DNA from: Flavobacteriaceae bacterium | GTDB taxonomy: Bacteria > Bacteroidota > Bacteroidia > Flavobacteriales > Flavobacteriaceae | NCBI GenBank assembly: GCA_030830625.1 | Contig: JAURMQ010000025.1 | Span: 1-46,991 of the forward strand | Reading direction: 5' to 3' | DNA length: 46,991 nucleotides | Shown here: positions 29,348-38,743 of the stretch, piece by piece | Position numbering within the stretch: the stretch's first letter is position 1 | Layout: each line of letters opens with the position of its first letter | Program-made: the position numbers and the translations under genes | Notes under the pieces: generated by a model | The model's database searches: none | What the model was told of the DNA's origin: nothing | The model's input: the letters and a program-made list of their open reading frames with translations, nothing else

Positions 29348-29412
29348 CTCTGGATTTTAGAAAAAAAACATTGTTAGCCCTTTATAAGAAATTTATCGAA
29401 ACATCTTGGAAA

Positions 29413-30681
29413 ATGACTCGAATTTCAAGATCTGTCGTATGCTTAACTTTATTGATCTTTTCCTTTTCATTACTTTCTGGTTTTGCCCAGGAAGCAGATG
29501 TTCAAGCCGGCAAAAAACTCTTCAATGCTAATTGTGCCTCTTGTCACAAACTAAATAAGAAAGCAGTAGGTCCGGCACTCAAAGGAGTTTCTGCGAAGTA
29601 CGACCGCGAATGGTTGTACAGTTGGATCAAGAACAGTTCAGCCATGATCAAAGAGGGCGATCCACAGGCGGTTGCCATTTGGGAAGAATACAACAAGGTG
29701 GCGATGAATGCTTTCCTGATGCTGTCCAATACAGATATTGACAACATTATTGCGTATACCGACTATACTCCTGCTGCGGCGGTTGCTCCTGCTTCAACGC
29801 AGCAACCCACAGCAGCCTCTTCTGGCTCGGGGGTAAATAATAATTTGATTTTAGCGGCCCTATCCTTGGTATTTGCTCTGTTGGTGGTCATGTTGTTTTT
29901 GGTTCAAAAAACATTAAAACGTATCGCCATCGCCAGTGGAGTAGATATTGCACCTCTTGCGAAAGAGAAACGTCCTCCTTTGTGGCAAGTGATCGCCAAA
30001 AATCAATTTTTGATTTTCCTTACAGTAATTGGCTTTTTGTTGAGCAGTGCTTACTTTGTCTATGCATTTTTAATGCAAGTAGGGGTTGATCAAGGCTATA
30101 TGCCCGTCCAACCCATTCATTATTCTCACAAAATACATTCTGGCGCAAATCAGATAGAATGTAAATACTGTCATTCTTCGGCAAGAGTATCCAAACACTC
30201 AGGAATCCCTTCCTTGAATGTCTGTATGAATTGTCATAAAAATATCGCTGAATACAATGGAGAGGAAGATATTGAAAACGGATACACAAAAGAATTCTAT
30301 ACCAAAGAGATCAAGAAATTGTATGATGCCGTAGGTTGGGATGAAGAAAATCAGGCCTATACTGGGGTATCTAAACCTGTTAAATGGGTTAGAATTCATA
30401 ATCTCCCCGATTTTGTTTACTTCAATCATGCGCAACATGTTCAAGTGGGGGGTGTAGAATGTCAAACTTGTCACGGCCCTGTTCAAGAAATGGAAGTTAT
30501 GTACCAACACTCCTCTCTAACGATGGGTTGGTGTATCAATTGTCACAGAGAAACCAATGTAAAGGTTGAGGACAATGAATATTATGCTAAGATCCACGAT
30601 GAGCTTTCAAAAAAATACGGAGTTGAGAAACTTACCGTCGCTCAAATGGGAGGATTGGAATGTGGTAAGTGTCACTATTAA
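29413..30681 (+). CDS. actA: Alternative complex III subunit ActA, multiheme cytochrome c with fused N-terminal cytochrome c domain
   Basis: Six CxxCH motifs (CASCH, CKYCH, CMNCH, CQTCH, CINCH, CGKCH); signal peptide; first gene of act cluster. Confidence 0.93.
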   Translation: MTRISRSVVCLTLLIFSFSLLSGFAQEADVQAGKKLFNANCASCHKLNKKAVGPALKGVSAKYDREWLYSWIKNSSAMIKEGDPQAVAIWEEYNKVAMNAFLMLSNTDIDNIIAYTDYTPAAAVAPASTQQPTAASSGSGVNNNLILAALSLVFALLVVMLFLVQKTLKRIAIASGVDIAPLAKEKRPPLWQVIAKNQFLIFLTVIGFLLSSAYFVYAFLMQVGVDQGYMPVQPIHYSHKIHSGANQIECKYCHSSARVSKHSGIPSLNVCMNCHKNIAEYNGEEDIENGYTKEFYTKEIKKLYDAVGWDEENQAYTGVSKPVKWVRIHNLPDFVYFNHAQHVQVGGVECQTCHGPVQEMEVMYQHSSLTMGWCINCHRETNVKVEDNEYYAKIHDELSKKYGVEKLTVAQMGGLECGKCHY

Positions 30682-30699
30682 ATACGTTTAAGCAACATT

Positions 30700-33600
30700 A
30701 TGTCATCAAATAAAGTGTATTGGAAAAGCGTAGCGCAACTTGACAAGGACAATGAGTTGGTTCAGAAGCTGGAACAAAATGAATTTGTCGATCAAATTCC
30801 AGTAGACGAATTTTTGGGAGACGAAAAAACCATGAGCGAATCCAGTACCAATCGCCGTGATTTTCTCAAGTATGTAGGATTCAGTACCGCTGCCGCAAGT
30901 TTAGCCGCTTGTGAGGGTCCAGTCATTAAATCAGTTCCCTATGTGGTACAGCCTGAACAAATCATTCCTGGAGTTGCAAATTATTATGCCACAGCCATTG
31001 CCGATGGTTTTGACTTTAGGAGCGTCATTATAAAAACCCGAGAGGGTCGACCCATCAAGGTAGAGAATAACAAAGAGGCACCCACTCTTGGAGGAGGGAA
31101 TGCCAGAGTTCATGCGTCGGTATTATCGATGTATGATATCAATAGATTGCAAGGACCCAAAGCGGATGGACAAGATGTTAACTGGAGCGATTTTTATGGT
31201 CAAGTAGGAGCAAAAATTAAGGCGATGGCCGTTTCGGATAAGCCTGTTGTGTTGCTCACCCAAACCTTTGCCAGCCCAACTACACAAAGTATCATTGATG
31301 ATTTTATAGCCCAGTTTCCCAATGTGAAACATGTAGTTTATGATACGATTTCTGCCAGTCATGCTTTAGATGCCTTCGAAAATATTTATGGGGTTAGAGC
31401 TTTAGCCGATTATGATTTTTCTAAAGCAAAAACTATTGTTTCTGTAGGTGCAGATATTTTAGGAGATTGGCAAGGAGGTGGATACGACAGTGGTTACTCT
31501 CAAAGCAGGGTTCCCAAAAAAAACCACGGTAAATCTGAAATGTCCTATCACATTCAGTTTGAGTCCAATATGTCCCTTTCTGGAGCCAATGCAGATCATA
31601 GAATTCCAACTGACCCAGCGACACAGAAAAAAATCGTTGCGCAGATTTATGCTCAACTTACAGGGACTTCATTGTCCAATGACCTAAACCCTCAAATTCA
31701 AAAAGCCGTTGACCAAGCCGTTGCCCGACTCAAAAATTCAGGATCTGGAGCCGTAGTAGTCTCTGGCATAGAAGATGTTGACGTTCAGGAAGTAGTATTG
31801 GCCATCAATGCGCATTTAGGGTCGGAGGTGATTGACACGGCTCAACCCAAGTACATTCGTCAGGGAAGCAACAAGGCCGTCAATCAGTTGATCGATGATA
31901 TGGAAAGTGGAAAAATAAAGGGATTGATCACCGCAGGTGTGAATCCAAGCTTTACACTTCCCAATGCAGATGCCTTTACCACTGCTCTAAAAGCATTAGA
32001 ATTAACGGTTGCTTTTGCCCTCAAAGAAGACGAAACTGCTGCGGCTTCACAATATGTTGCTGCCACCCCCCATTATCTGGAAAGCTGGGGAGACTATGAA
32101 TTCAAAAAAGGAAACTATCTATTGGCTCAGCCCACTATTCGTCCTCTTTTTGATACGCAACAATTTCAAGACGTCATTTTAAAACTATCGGGAAGTACTA
32201 CCACTTACTACCAAAAAATCAAGACCAACTGGTCGGAAAATATTCTCAATGGAAGTTCATGGAATAAGGCTTTACACGATGGTTTCCTTTCTGATGATGA
32301 AAGCTTGCAATACGATTCTGTTTCATTCGATGTAAGTCGTCAGCTCAAAACTCTATCAAAAGCTTCCTCCACCGCCCTGTCATTGGTGTTGTACACCAAA
32401 ACGGGAATGGGCGATGGACAACAGGCCAACAACCCATGGTTGCAAGAATTCCCTGATCCAATTTCAAGGGTTTCTTGGGACAACTACCTTACTGTATCAG
32501 CCAGTGATGCAAAAAATATTGGCCTTAAAAACGTAAATGTTTCTGATGGCGCACTAAACGGAAGTTATGCCAAAGTAACGGTAGGCGATAAAAGCTTAGT
32601 CGCCCCTGTGCTCATCCAACCGGGTCAAGCCAAAGGTACGGTAGGTCTTGCTTTTGGATATGGCGAAAGAAGAGGTTTACAAGACGAAATGCAGGTGGGT
32701 GTTAACGCCTATCCATTGTATACTAATTTTGATGCCGTTCAGCAGGTCAGTATAACTCCAGCAGAAGGCTATCACGAGTTTGCCTGTGTACAGTTACACA
32801 ATACTCTTATGGGCAGGGGAGACATCATCAAAGAAACCACCTTGGAGATTTTTAATACCAAGGATAAAGAATACTGGAATTCTGTACCGAAAGTTTCCAA
32901 AAACCATATGGAATTTGAAGTGACCACTCCCGATGTTGATATGTGGCAAGCTTTCGACCGTTCTGTAGGTCATCATTTCAATATGTCTATTGACCTGAAC
33001 GCCTGTACCGGATGTGGAGCTTGTGTGATTGCCTGTCATTCCGAAAATAATGTTCCCGTTGTAGGTAAAAAAGAAATCAGAAAGTCAAGAGATATGCATT
33101 GGTTGAGAATCGACCGATACTATTCTTCGGGCGAATCCTTTGATCAAGACGATCAAACCAAAGAAGATATTTCTGGATTGACAGATTCCTTGACCACTTT
33201 TGGTAAAATGGAAGATGCCTCAGAAAATCCTCAAGTTGCTTTCCAGCCTGTAATGTGTCAACACTGTAATCATGCCCCTTGTGAAACAGTTTGCCCAGTT
33301 GCAGCGTCTTCACATGGCCGTCAGGGACAAAATCACATGGCTTATAACCGATGTGTTGGAACGCGTTATTGTGCGAACAATTGCCCATACAAAGTGAGAA
33401 GATTCAACTGGTTCTTATACAATAAAAACGATGAATTCGATTACCATATGAATAACGATTTGGGCCGCATGGTTCTCAATCCTGATGTGGTAGTACGATC
33501 AAGAGGGGTGATGGAAAAGTGTTCTATGTGCATCCAGATGACTCAAAAAACAATTTTGGACGCTAAGCTCGAAGGAAGAACTATAGAAGATGGGGAATTC

Positions 33601-33780
33601 CAAACGGCCTGTTCCAATGCTTGTAGCAACGGTGCCATCGTTTTTGGAGACATCAATGATAAAGAGAGTAAAGTGGCCGCTTTGAAAGAAGACGATAGAA
33701 TGTATCATTTACTGGAAAGTGTCGGCACTAAACCCAATGTCATGTATCAAACCATGGTGAGAAATACAGACAAATCTTAG
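30700..33780 (+). CDS. actB: Alternative complex III subunit ActB (molybdopterin-oxidoreductase-like plus Fe-S domain)
   Basis: TAT-like SSTNRRDFLKYVGFSTAAASLAAC; Fe-S motifs CTGCGACVIACHSENNVPVVG, CQHCNHAPCETVCP, CVGTRYCANNCPYKVRRFNW. Confidence 0.95.
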   Translation: MSSNKVYWKSVAQLDKDNELVQKLEQNEFVDQIPVDEFLGDEKTMSESSTNRRDFLKYVGFSTAAASLAACEGPVIKSVPYVVQPEQIIPGVANYYATAIADGFDFRSVIIKTREGRPIKVENNKEAPTLGGGNARVHASVLSMYDINRLQGPKADGQDVNWSDFYGQVGAKIKAMAVSDKPVVLLTQTFASPTTQSIIDDFIAQFPNVKHVVYDTISASHALDAFENIYGVRALADYDFSKAKTIVSVGADILGDWQGGGYDSGYSQSRVPKKNHGKSEMSYHIQFESNMSLSGANADHRIPTDPATQKKIVAQIYAQLTGTSLSNDLNPQIQKAVDQAVARLKNSGSGAVVVSGIEDVDVQEVVLAINAHLGSEVIDTAQPKYIRQGSNKAVNQLIDDMESGKIKGLITAGVNPSFTLPNADAFTTALKALELTVAFALKEDETAAASQYVAATPHYLESWGDYEFKKGNYLLAQPTIRPLFDTQQFQDVILKLSGSTTTYYQKIKTNWSENILNGSSWNKALHDGFLSDDESLQYDSVSFDVSRQLKTLSKASSTALSLVLYTKTGMGDGQQANNPWLQEFPDPISRVSWDNYLTVSASDAKNIGLKNVNVSDGALNGSYAKVTVGDKSLVAPVLIQPGQAKGTVGLAFGYGERRGLQDEMQVGVNAYPLYTNFDAVQQVSITPAEGYHEFACVQLHNTLMGRGDIIKETTLEIFNTKDKEYWNSVPKVSKNHMEFEVTTPDVDMWQAFDRSVGHHFNMSIDLNACTGCGACVIACHSENNVPVVGKKEIRKSRDMHWLRIDRYYSSGESFDQDDQTKEDISGLTDSLTTFGKMEDASENPQVAFQPVMCQHCNHAPCETVCPVAASSHGRQGQNHMAYNRCVGTRYCANNCPYKVRRFNWFLYNKNDEFDYHMNNDLGRMVLNPDVVVRSRGVMEKCSMCIQMTQKTILDAKLEGRTIEDGEFQTACSNACSNGAIVFGDINDKESKVAALKEDDRMYHLLESVGTKPNVMYQTMVRNTDKS

Positions 33781-33799
33781 AAATAAAAAAACCAATCGT

Positions 33800-35185
33800 A
33801 TGGCATCTCATTACGAAGCACCTATAAGAAAACCTTTAGTTACTGGCGATAAGACTTATCACGACGTGACCGTAGATGTTGCCGCTCCAGTTGAGGGAAA
33901 AGCCAATCGTCAATGGTGGATTGTTTTTGGAATAGCACTTACCGCTTTCCTTTGGGGTCTGGGTTGTATTGCCTACACCATAGGCACGGGTATTGGAACT
34001 TGGGGTTTGAATAAAACGGTAGGTTGGGCCTGGGACATCACCAACTTTGTATGGTGGGTAGGAATTGGTCATGCAGGAACATTGATTTCGGCAGTACTTT
34101 TATTGTTCAGGCAAAAATGGAGAATGGCCATCAACCGTTCTGCAGAGGCCATGACCATTTTCTCTGTCATTCAAGCAGGATTATTTCCTATTATTCACAT
34201 GGGAAGGCCCTGGCTGGCATATTGGGTATTACCCATTCCGAACTCCTTTGGTTCTCTTTGGGTTAATTTCAACTCACCGCTTTTGTGGGACGTATTTGCA
34301 ATATCCACTTATTTATCGGTTTCTCTTGTCTTTTGGTGGACAGGATTGTTGCCCGATTTTGCAATGATTCGCGATCGAGCCATCAAGCCATTCCAAAAGA
34401 AAATATACAGCCTTTTGAGTTTTGGTTGGTCAGGAAGAGCGAAGGACTGGCAACGATTTGAAGAGGTTTCATTGGTTTTGGCGGGATTGGCTACACCCTT
34501 GGTGCTTTCCGTTCATACCATTGTATCTTTTGACTTTGCCACTTCCGTTATTCCCGGATGGCATACCACCATCTTCCCTCCTTATTTTGTGGCAGGTGCA
34601 ATATTTTCAGGTTTTGCTATGGTGCAGACCTTATTGATTATAATGCGTAAAGTCTCTCATTTGGAAGATTATATTACTGTACAACACATAGAGTTGATGA
34701 ACATAGTGATCATGATTACAGGATCTATTGTGGGGGTTGCTTATATCACTGAGTTGTTCATCGCTTGGTATTCTGGAGTAGAATACGAACAGTATGCCTT
34801 CCTCAATAGAGCAACAGGTCCTTATTGGTGGGCTTACTGGTCGATGATGACCTGTAATGTATTCTCTCCGCAGTTTATGTGGTTTAAGAAATTGAGAACC
34901 AGTATTGTCTTTTCTTTTATCATCTCAATTGTGGTAAACATAGGCATGTGGTTTGAACGTTTTGTAATTATTGTGACTTCATTGCACAGGGATTACTTAC
35001 CCTCTTCATGGACTATGTTTTCTCCCACTTTTGTGGATATAGGAATATTTATTGGAACCATTGGATTCTTCTTTGTACTGTTTTTACTTTATTCTAGAAC
35101 ATTCCCTGTAATTGCTCAGGCAGAAGTAAAAACCATTTTAAAATCCTCTGGAGAGAAATATAAAAAATTAAGAGACGGCGAATGA
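33800..35185 (+). CDS. actC: Alternative complex III subunit ActC (NrfD-like)
   Basis: Polytopic NrfD-family protein; position between actB and actD. Confidence 0.94.
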   Translation: MASHYEAPIRKPLVTGDKTYHDVTVDVAAPVEGKANRQWWIVFGIALTAFLWGLGCIAYTIGTGIGTWGLNKTVGWAWDITNFVWWVGIGHAGTLISAVLLLFRQKWRMAINRSAEAMTIFSVIQAGLFPIIHMGRPWLAYWVLPIPNSFGSLWVNFNSPLLWDVFAISTYLSVSLVFWWTGLLPDFAMIRDRAIKPFQKKIYSLLSFGWSGRAKDWQRFEEVSLVLAGLATPLVLSVHTIVSFDFATSVIPGWHTTIFPPYFVAGAIFSGFAMVQTLLIIMRKVSHLEDYITVQHIELMNIVIMITGSIVGVAYITELFIAWYSGVEYEQYAFLNRATGPYWWAYWSMMTCNVFSPQFMWFKKLRTSIVFSFIISIVVNIGMWFERFVIIVTSLHRDYLPSSWTMFSPTFVDIGIFIGTIGFFFVLFLLYSRTFPVIAQAEVKTILKSSGEKYKKLRDGE

Positions 35186-35721
35186 GCAGTAATCAAGTAA
35201 TACACGCTTTATACGACGACGATGACGTATTGTTGTCTGCAGTAAAATCGATCCGTGAGAAAAATCATCACATCGAAGAGGTTTATACGCCTTTTCCGGT
35301 TCATGGTTTAGACAAGGCTTTGGGATTGGCTGAGACCCGAATTTCGATCATGGCTTTCATCTATGGATGTATTGGTCTTTCGGTTGCAATATTGATGATG
35401 AACTTCATCATGATCGAAGATTGGCCACAAAATATCGGAGGAAAACCCAGTTTTTCCTATTTGGAAAACATGCCTGCTTTTGTGCCTATTATGTTCGAAA
35501 TGACCGTATTCTTTGCCGCTCATTTGATGGTCATCACTTTTTATTTAAGGAGTAAACTATGGCCTTTCAAAGAAGCCGAAAACCCGAATCCTTTGACTAC
35601 TGACGATAAGTTTTTGATCGAAATTGAGTTGCACGACAACGAAAAAGATCTCAAGGCATTGTTGGAAAAAACAGGAGCTATCGAAATTACAACCATTGAA
35701 AAAAAGGGTGATGATGAATAA
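35182..35721 (+). CDS. actD: Alternative complex III subunit ActD (DUF3341)
   Basis: HALYDDDDVLLSAVKSIREKNHHIEEVYTPFPVHGLDKALGL is the typical DUF3341 start. Confidence 0.94.
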   Translation: MSSNQVIHALYDDDDVLLSAVKSIREKNHHIEEVYTPFPVHGLDKALGLAETRISIMAFIYGCIGLSVAILMMNFIMIEDWPQNIGGKPSFSYLENMPAFVPIMFEMTVFFAAHLMVITFYLRSKLWPFKEAENPNPLTTDDKFLIEIELHDNEKDLKALLEKTGAIEITTIEKKGDDE

Positions 35722-36268
35722 AACAACTTCTTTTGGGTTGCTAATGGCATTGCTGTTGAGTTTGCAGTCTTGTTTCAATCCGTCCAAACCTAATTATCAA
35801 TATTTTCCAAATATGTATGAGCCTGTTGGTTATGAAACCTATGCCGACTCAGACGCTTTTGCCAATGGCGTGGAAGCACAACTCCCTGCAGAGGGATCGA
35901 TTCATAGAGGTTGGATACCCTACGATTATCCTGACAGCAACGAAGGATATGATGCGGCAAAAACTGAATTGAAATCTCCTATTGAAGCGAGTTCCGAAAA
36001 CCTCAAAATAGGAAAAGAGTTATATGGTATTTATTGCGCGGTTTGTCATGGTAATAAAGGGGATGGCCAAGGCATACTGATGACCCGAGAAAAATATTTG
36101 GGAGTACCCAATTATGCAGCCCGTGATATTACCCCTGGAAGTATTTATCATGTATTGATGTATGGTAGAAACGCAATGGGCTCTCACGCGGGACAAGTCA
36201 ACGCAGTCGAAAGGTGGCAGATTGCACAACACGTAATGGAGTTGAGACAAAACCTAATTAATAAATAA
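35711..36268 (+). CDS. actE: Alternative complex III subunit ActE (cytochrome c)
   Basis: Lipobox LLSLQSC, heme motif CAVCHG, MGSHAGQVNAVERWQIAQHV. Confidence 0.93.
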   Translation: MMNKTTSFGLLMALLLSLQSCFNPSKPNYQYFPNMYEPVGYETYADSDAFANGVEAQLPAEGSIHRGWIPYDYPDSNEGYDAAKTELKSPIEASSENLKIGKELYGIYCAVCHGNKGDGQGILMTREKYLGVPNYAARDITPGSIYHVLMYGRNAMGSHAGQVNAVERWQIAQHVMELRQNLINK

Positions 36269-36284
36269 TTTATTGGACAACGGT

Positions 36285-37637
36285 ATGTATACTTTTACAA
36301 ATAAATTAAGAAACTTTTCCATCTTCCTTATGGTTGTTGGATTTTTAGGTTTGGCCTATGGTTTTTTGACTGCTCCCAATACTGTGGAAGAGGCTACTGC
36401 TTTGGTGACAGATGCGCATCATGGAGAGGGACACGATGAAGGTCATGGAGCCGCCATGCATGACGATCATGGAAATGGTGCTGCAGCCGATTCCCATGGC
36501 GAAGTCGCTCACGGTGCGGACCACGACGATGACTCTCACGGAGAACACCTTTTACATCAACTACAAAATAAACCTTGGGCAGCTCTATATGTTGCTGCAT
36601 TTTTCTTTATGATGATTGCCTTGGGAACATTGGCTTTTTATGCTATAAATCGCGCTGCTCAAGCCGGTTGGGCACCTGTACTTTTCAGAGTAATGGAAGG
36701 AATTACCGCTTATCTTCTGCCTGGAGCTTTCATCGTTTTTGTGATTTTAGTCCTCTCGGGAATGCATATGAATCACCTTTTTATCTGGATGGATCCCGAA
36801 GTGGTCGCTCACGATAAATTGATTCAAGGAAAAGTAGGTTTTCTCAATGTTCCTGGATTTTTATTACGAGCGTTGGTCTATATCGGCGGGTGGTCAACCT
36901 ACCGATATTTTTCTAGAAAATTCTCCTTGGCACAAGATCAGGCCACTGATATCTCCAACCACAAAAAGAACTTTAGAATTTCTGCAGGATTTTTGGTATT
37001 TTTTATCGTTACAGAATCAATGATGTCATGGGATTGGATCATGTCTATAGACCCCCACTGGTTCAGTACTCTCTTTGGATGGTATGTTTTTGCCAGTATG
37101 TTTGTATCGGGTATTACCAGCATTGCTCTCATTACAATATACCTCAAATCGAAAGGATATCTCGAAAAAGTAAATGACAGTCATATCCATGATCTGGGTA
37201 AATTCATGTTTGGGATCAGTATTTTCTGGACCTATTTGTGGTTTTCGCAATTTATGCTCATTTGGTATTCTAATATTCCTGAGGAGGTTACCTATTTCAT
37301 CACACGTATTGAAGACTACAACCTACCGTTTTTCGGTATGTTGGTAATGAATTTTATTTTCCCCTTGTTGATCTTGATGAACAGCGATTACAAGCGATTG
37401 AATTACTTCATTGTAATGGCTGGAATTGTGATTCTACTGGGGCACTATATAGATGTATTCAATATGATCATGCCCTCGGCCGTTGGAGATCAATGGTTCA
37501 TTGGTATCGCTGAGTTGGGAGGATTTACCTTCTTCTTAGGGTTATTCATATTTGTGGTATTTAAAGAAATTTCGAAAGCACCACTTCATGCAGTTGGAGA
37601 TCCACTCATGGGAGAGAGTGAACGCTTTCACTATTAA
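36285..37637 (+). CDS. actF: Alternative complex III subunit ActF (quinol:cytochrome c oxidoreductase) with His-rich insertion
   Basis: Polytopic ActF/NrfD-like; operon position; 12 His in about 50 residues near the N-terminus. Confidence 0.93.
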   Translation: MYTFTNKLRNFSIFLMVVGFLGLAYGFLTAPNTVEEATALVTDAHHGEGHDEGHGAAMHDDHGNGAAADSHGEVAHGADHDDDSHGEHLLHQLQNKPWAALYVAAFFFMMIALGTLAFYAINRAAQAGWAPVLFRVMEGITAYLLPGAFIVFVILVLSGMHMNHLFIWMDPEVVAHDKLIQGKVGFLNVPGFLLRALVYIGGWSTYRYFSRKFSLAQDQATDISNHKKNFRISAGFLVFFIVTESMMSWDWIMSIDPHWFSTLFGWYVFASMFVSGITSIALITIYLKSKGYLEKVNDSHIHDLGKFMFGISIFWTYLWFSQFMLIWYSNIPEEVTYFITRIEDYNLPFFGMLVMNFIFPLLILMNSDYKRLNYFIVMAGIVILLGHYIDVFNMIMPSAVGDQWFIGIAELGGFTFFLGLFIFVVFKEISKAPLHAVGDPLMGESERFHY

Positions 37638-37656
37638 ATAATTAAAGGTAAGATAA

Positions 37657-38721
37657 ATGACGATTTTATTGACACTTACGGTTTTAGCGTTGATCGCGAT
37701 TGCCATCTGGCAAATCACTAAGATATTTCAATTGTCTCAACCCAAAAAAGTAAATACCCAAGTAGCCGACGATGACGACAATCGTTGGAATGGACAGTTG
37801 ATGTTTGCTTTTTTGATCTTCATCTACGCCATCACTTTATTTTCTTTCTTGAAATGGGGTGATGTACTCTTGCCCGATGCCTCATCAGAACACGGTTTGG
37901 AATACGATAATCTGATGTGGATTTCGTTTGCTATTATTTTTTTCACCCAAACAATTACTCAAGCTCTTTTGCATTATTTTGCTTACAAGTACAGAGGTGA
38001 AAAAGGAAAAAAAGCATTGTTTTATGCAGACAACGATCGCTTAGAAGCTATCTGGACTATTATTCCTGTAATCGCTCTGGCGGGATTGATCCTCTATGGA
38101 TTGTACACTTGGACCGACATTATGACGGTAGAAGAAAACGATGATGCCTTAGTGGTAGAGTTGTATGCTCAACAGTTCAATTGGAAAGCCCGATATGCTG
38201 GAGAAGATGGAGTTTTGGGAGATTCCAATGTACGTTTTTTACTAGATTTTGACGGTAAAAACCTCGTTGGGATCGATGCAACCGACCCCAATGGTTTTGA
38301 TGATGTGGTGGTACAGGAATTGCATTTACCGGCAGGTAGAGAAGTAATTTTTAAGATGCGTTCTCAAGACGTATTGCATTCTGCTTATATGCCCCATTTT
38401 AAGGCACAAATGAACTGTGTTCCCGGTATGATTACCGAGTTTGCTTTTGTTCCTACCGTTACCACAGAGGAAATGCGTCAGACAGAAGACATCAAAGCCA
38501 AGGTCAATAAGATCAATGCCATTAGAAGAGAAAACAGTCTAGCTCTTGTCGCCAAAGGGGAAGAACCTTTAGAGCCGTATATTTTTGATTATTTGTTACT
38601 TTGTAATAAAATTTGTGGTGCTTCGCACTACAATATGCAAATGAAAATAATTGTCGAAACACCCGAAGAATTTGAAAAATGGATTACAAATCAGCAAACA
38701 TTTGCTGAAGTCATTCAATAA
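37657..38721 (+). CDS. Cytochrome c oxidase subunit II
   Basis: Two N-terminal TM segments; CuA region LLLCNKICGASHYNMQMKIIVE; no CxxCH domain. Confidence 0.96.
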   Translation: MTILLTLTVLALIAIAIWQITKIFQLSQPKKVNTQVADDDDNRWNGQLMFAFLIFIYAITLFSFLKWGDVLLPDASSEHGLEYDNLMWISFAIIFFTQTITQALLHYFAYKYRGEKGKKALFYADNDRLEAIWTIIPVIALAGLILYGLYTWTDIMTVEENDDALVVELYAQQFNWKARYAGEDGVLGDSNVRFLLDFDGKNLVGIDATDPNGFDDVVVQELHLPAGREVIFKMRSQDVLHSAYMPHFKAQMNCVPGMITEFAFVPTVTTEEMRQTEDIKAKVNKINAIRRENSLALVAKGEEPLEPYIFDYLLLCNKICGASHYNMQMKIIVETPEEFEKWITNQQTFAEVIQ

Positions 38722-38743
38722 GTTAATCATATAAATTAAGATC

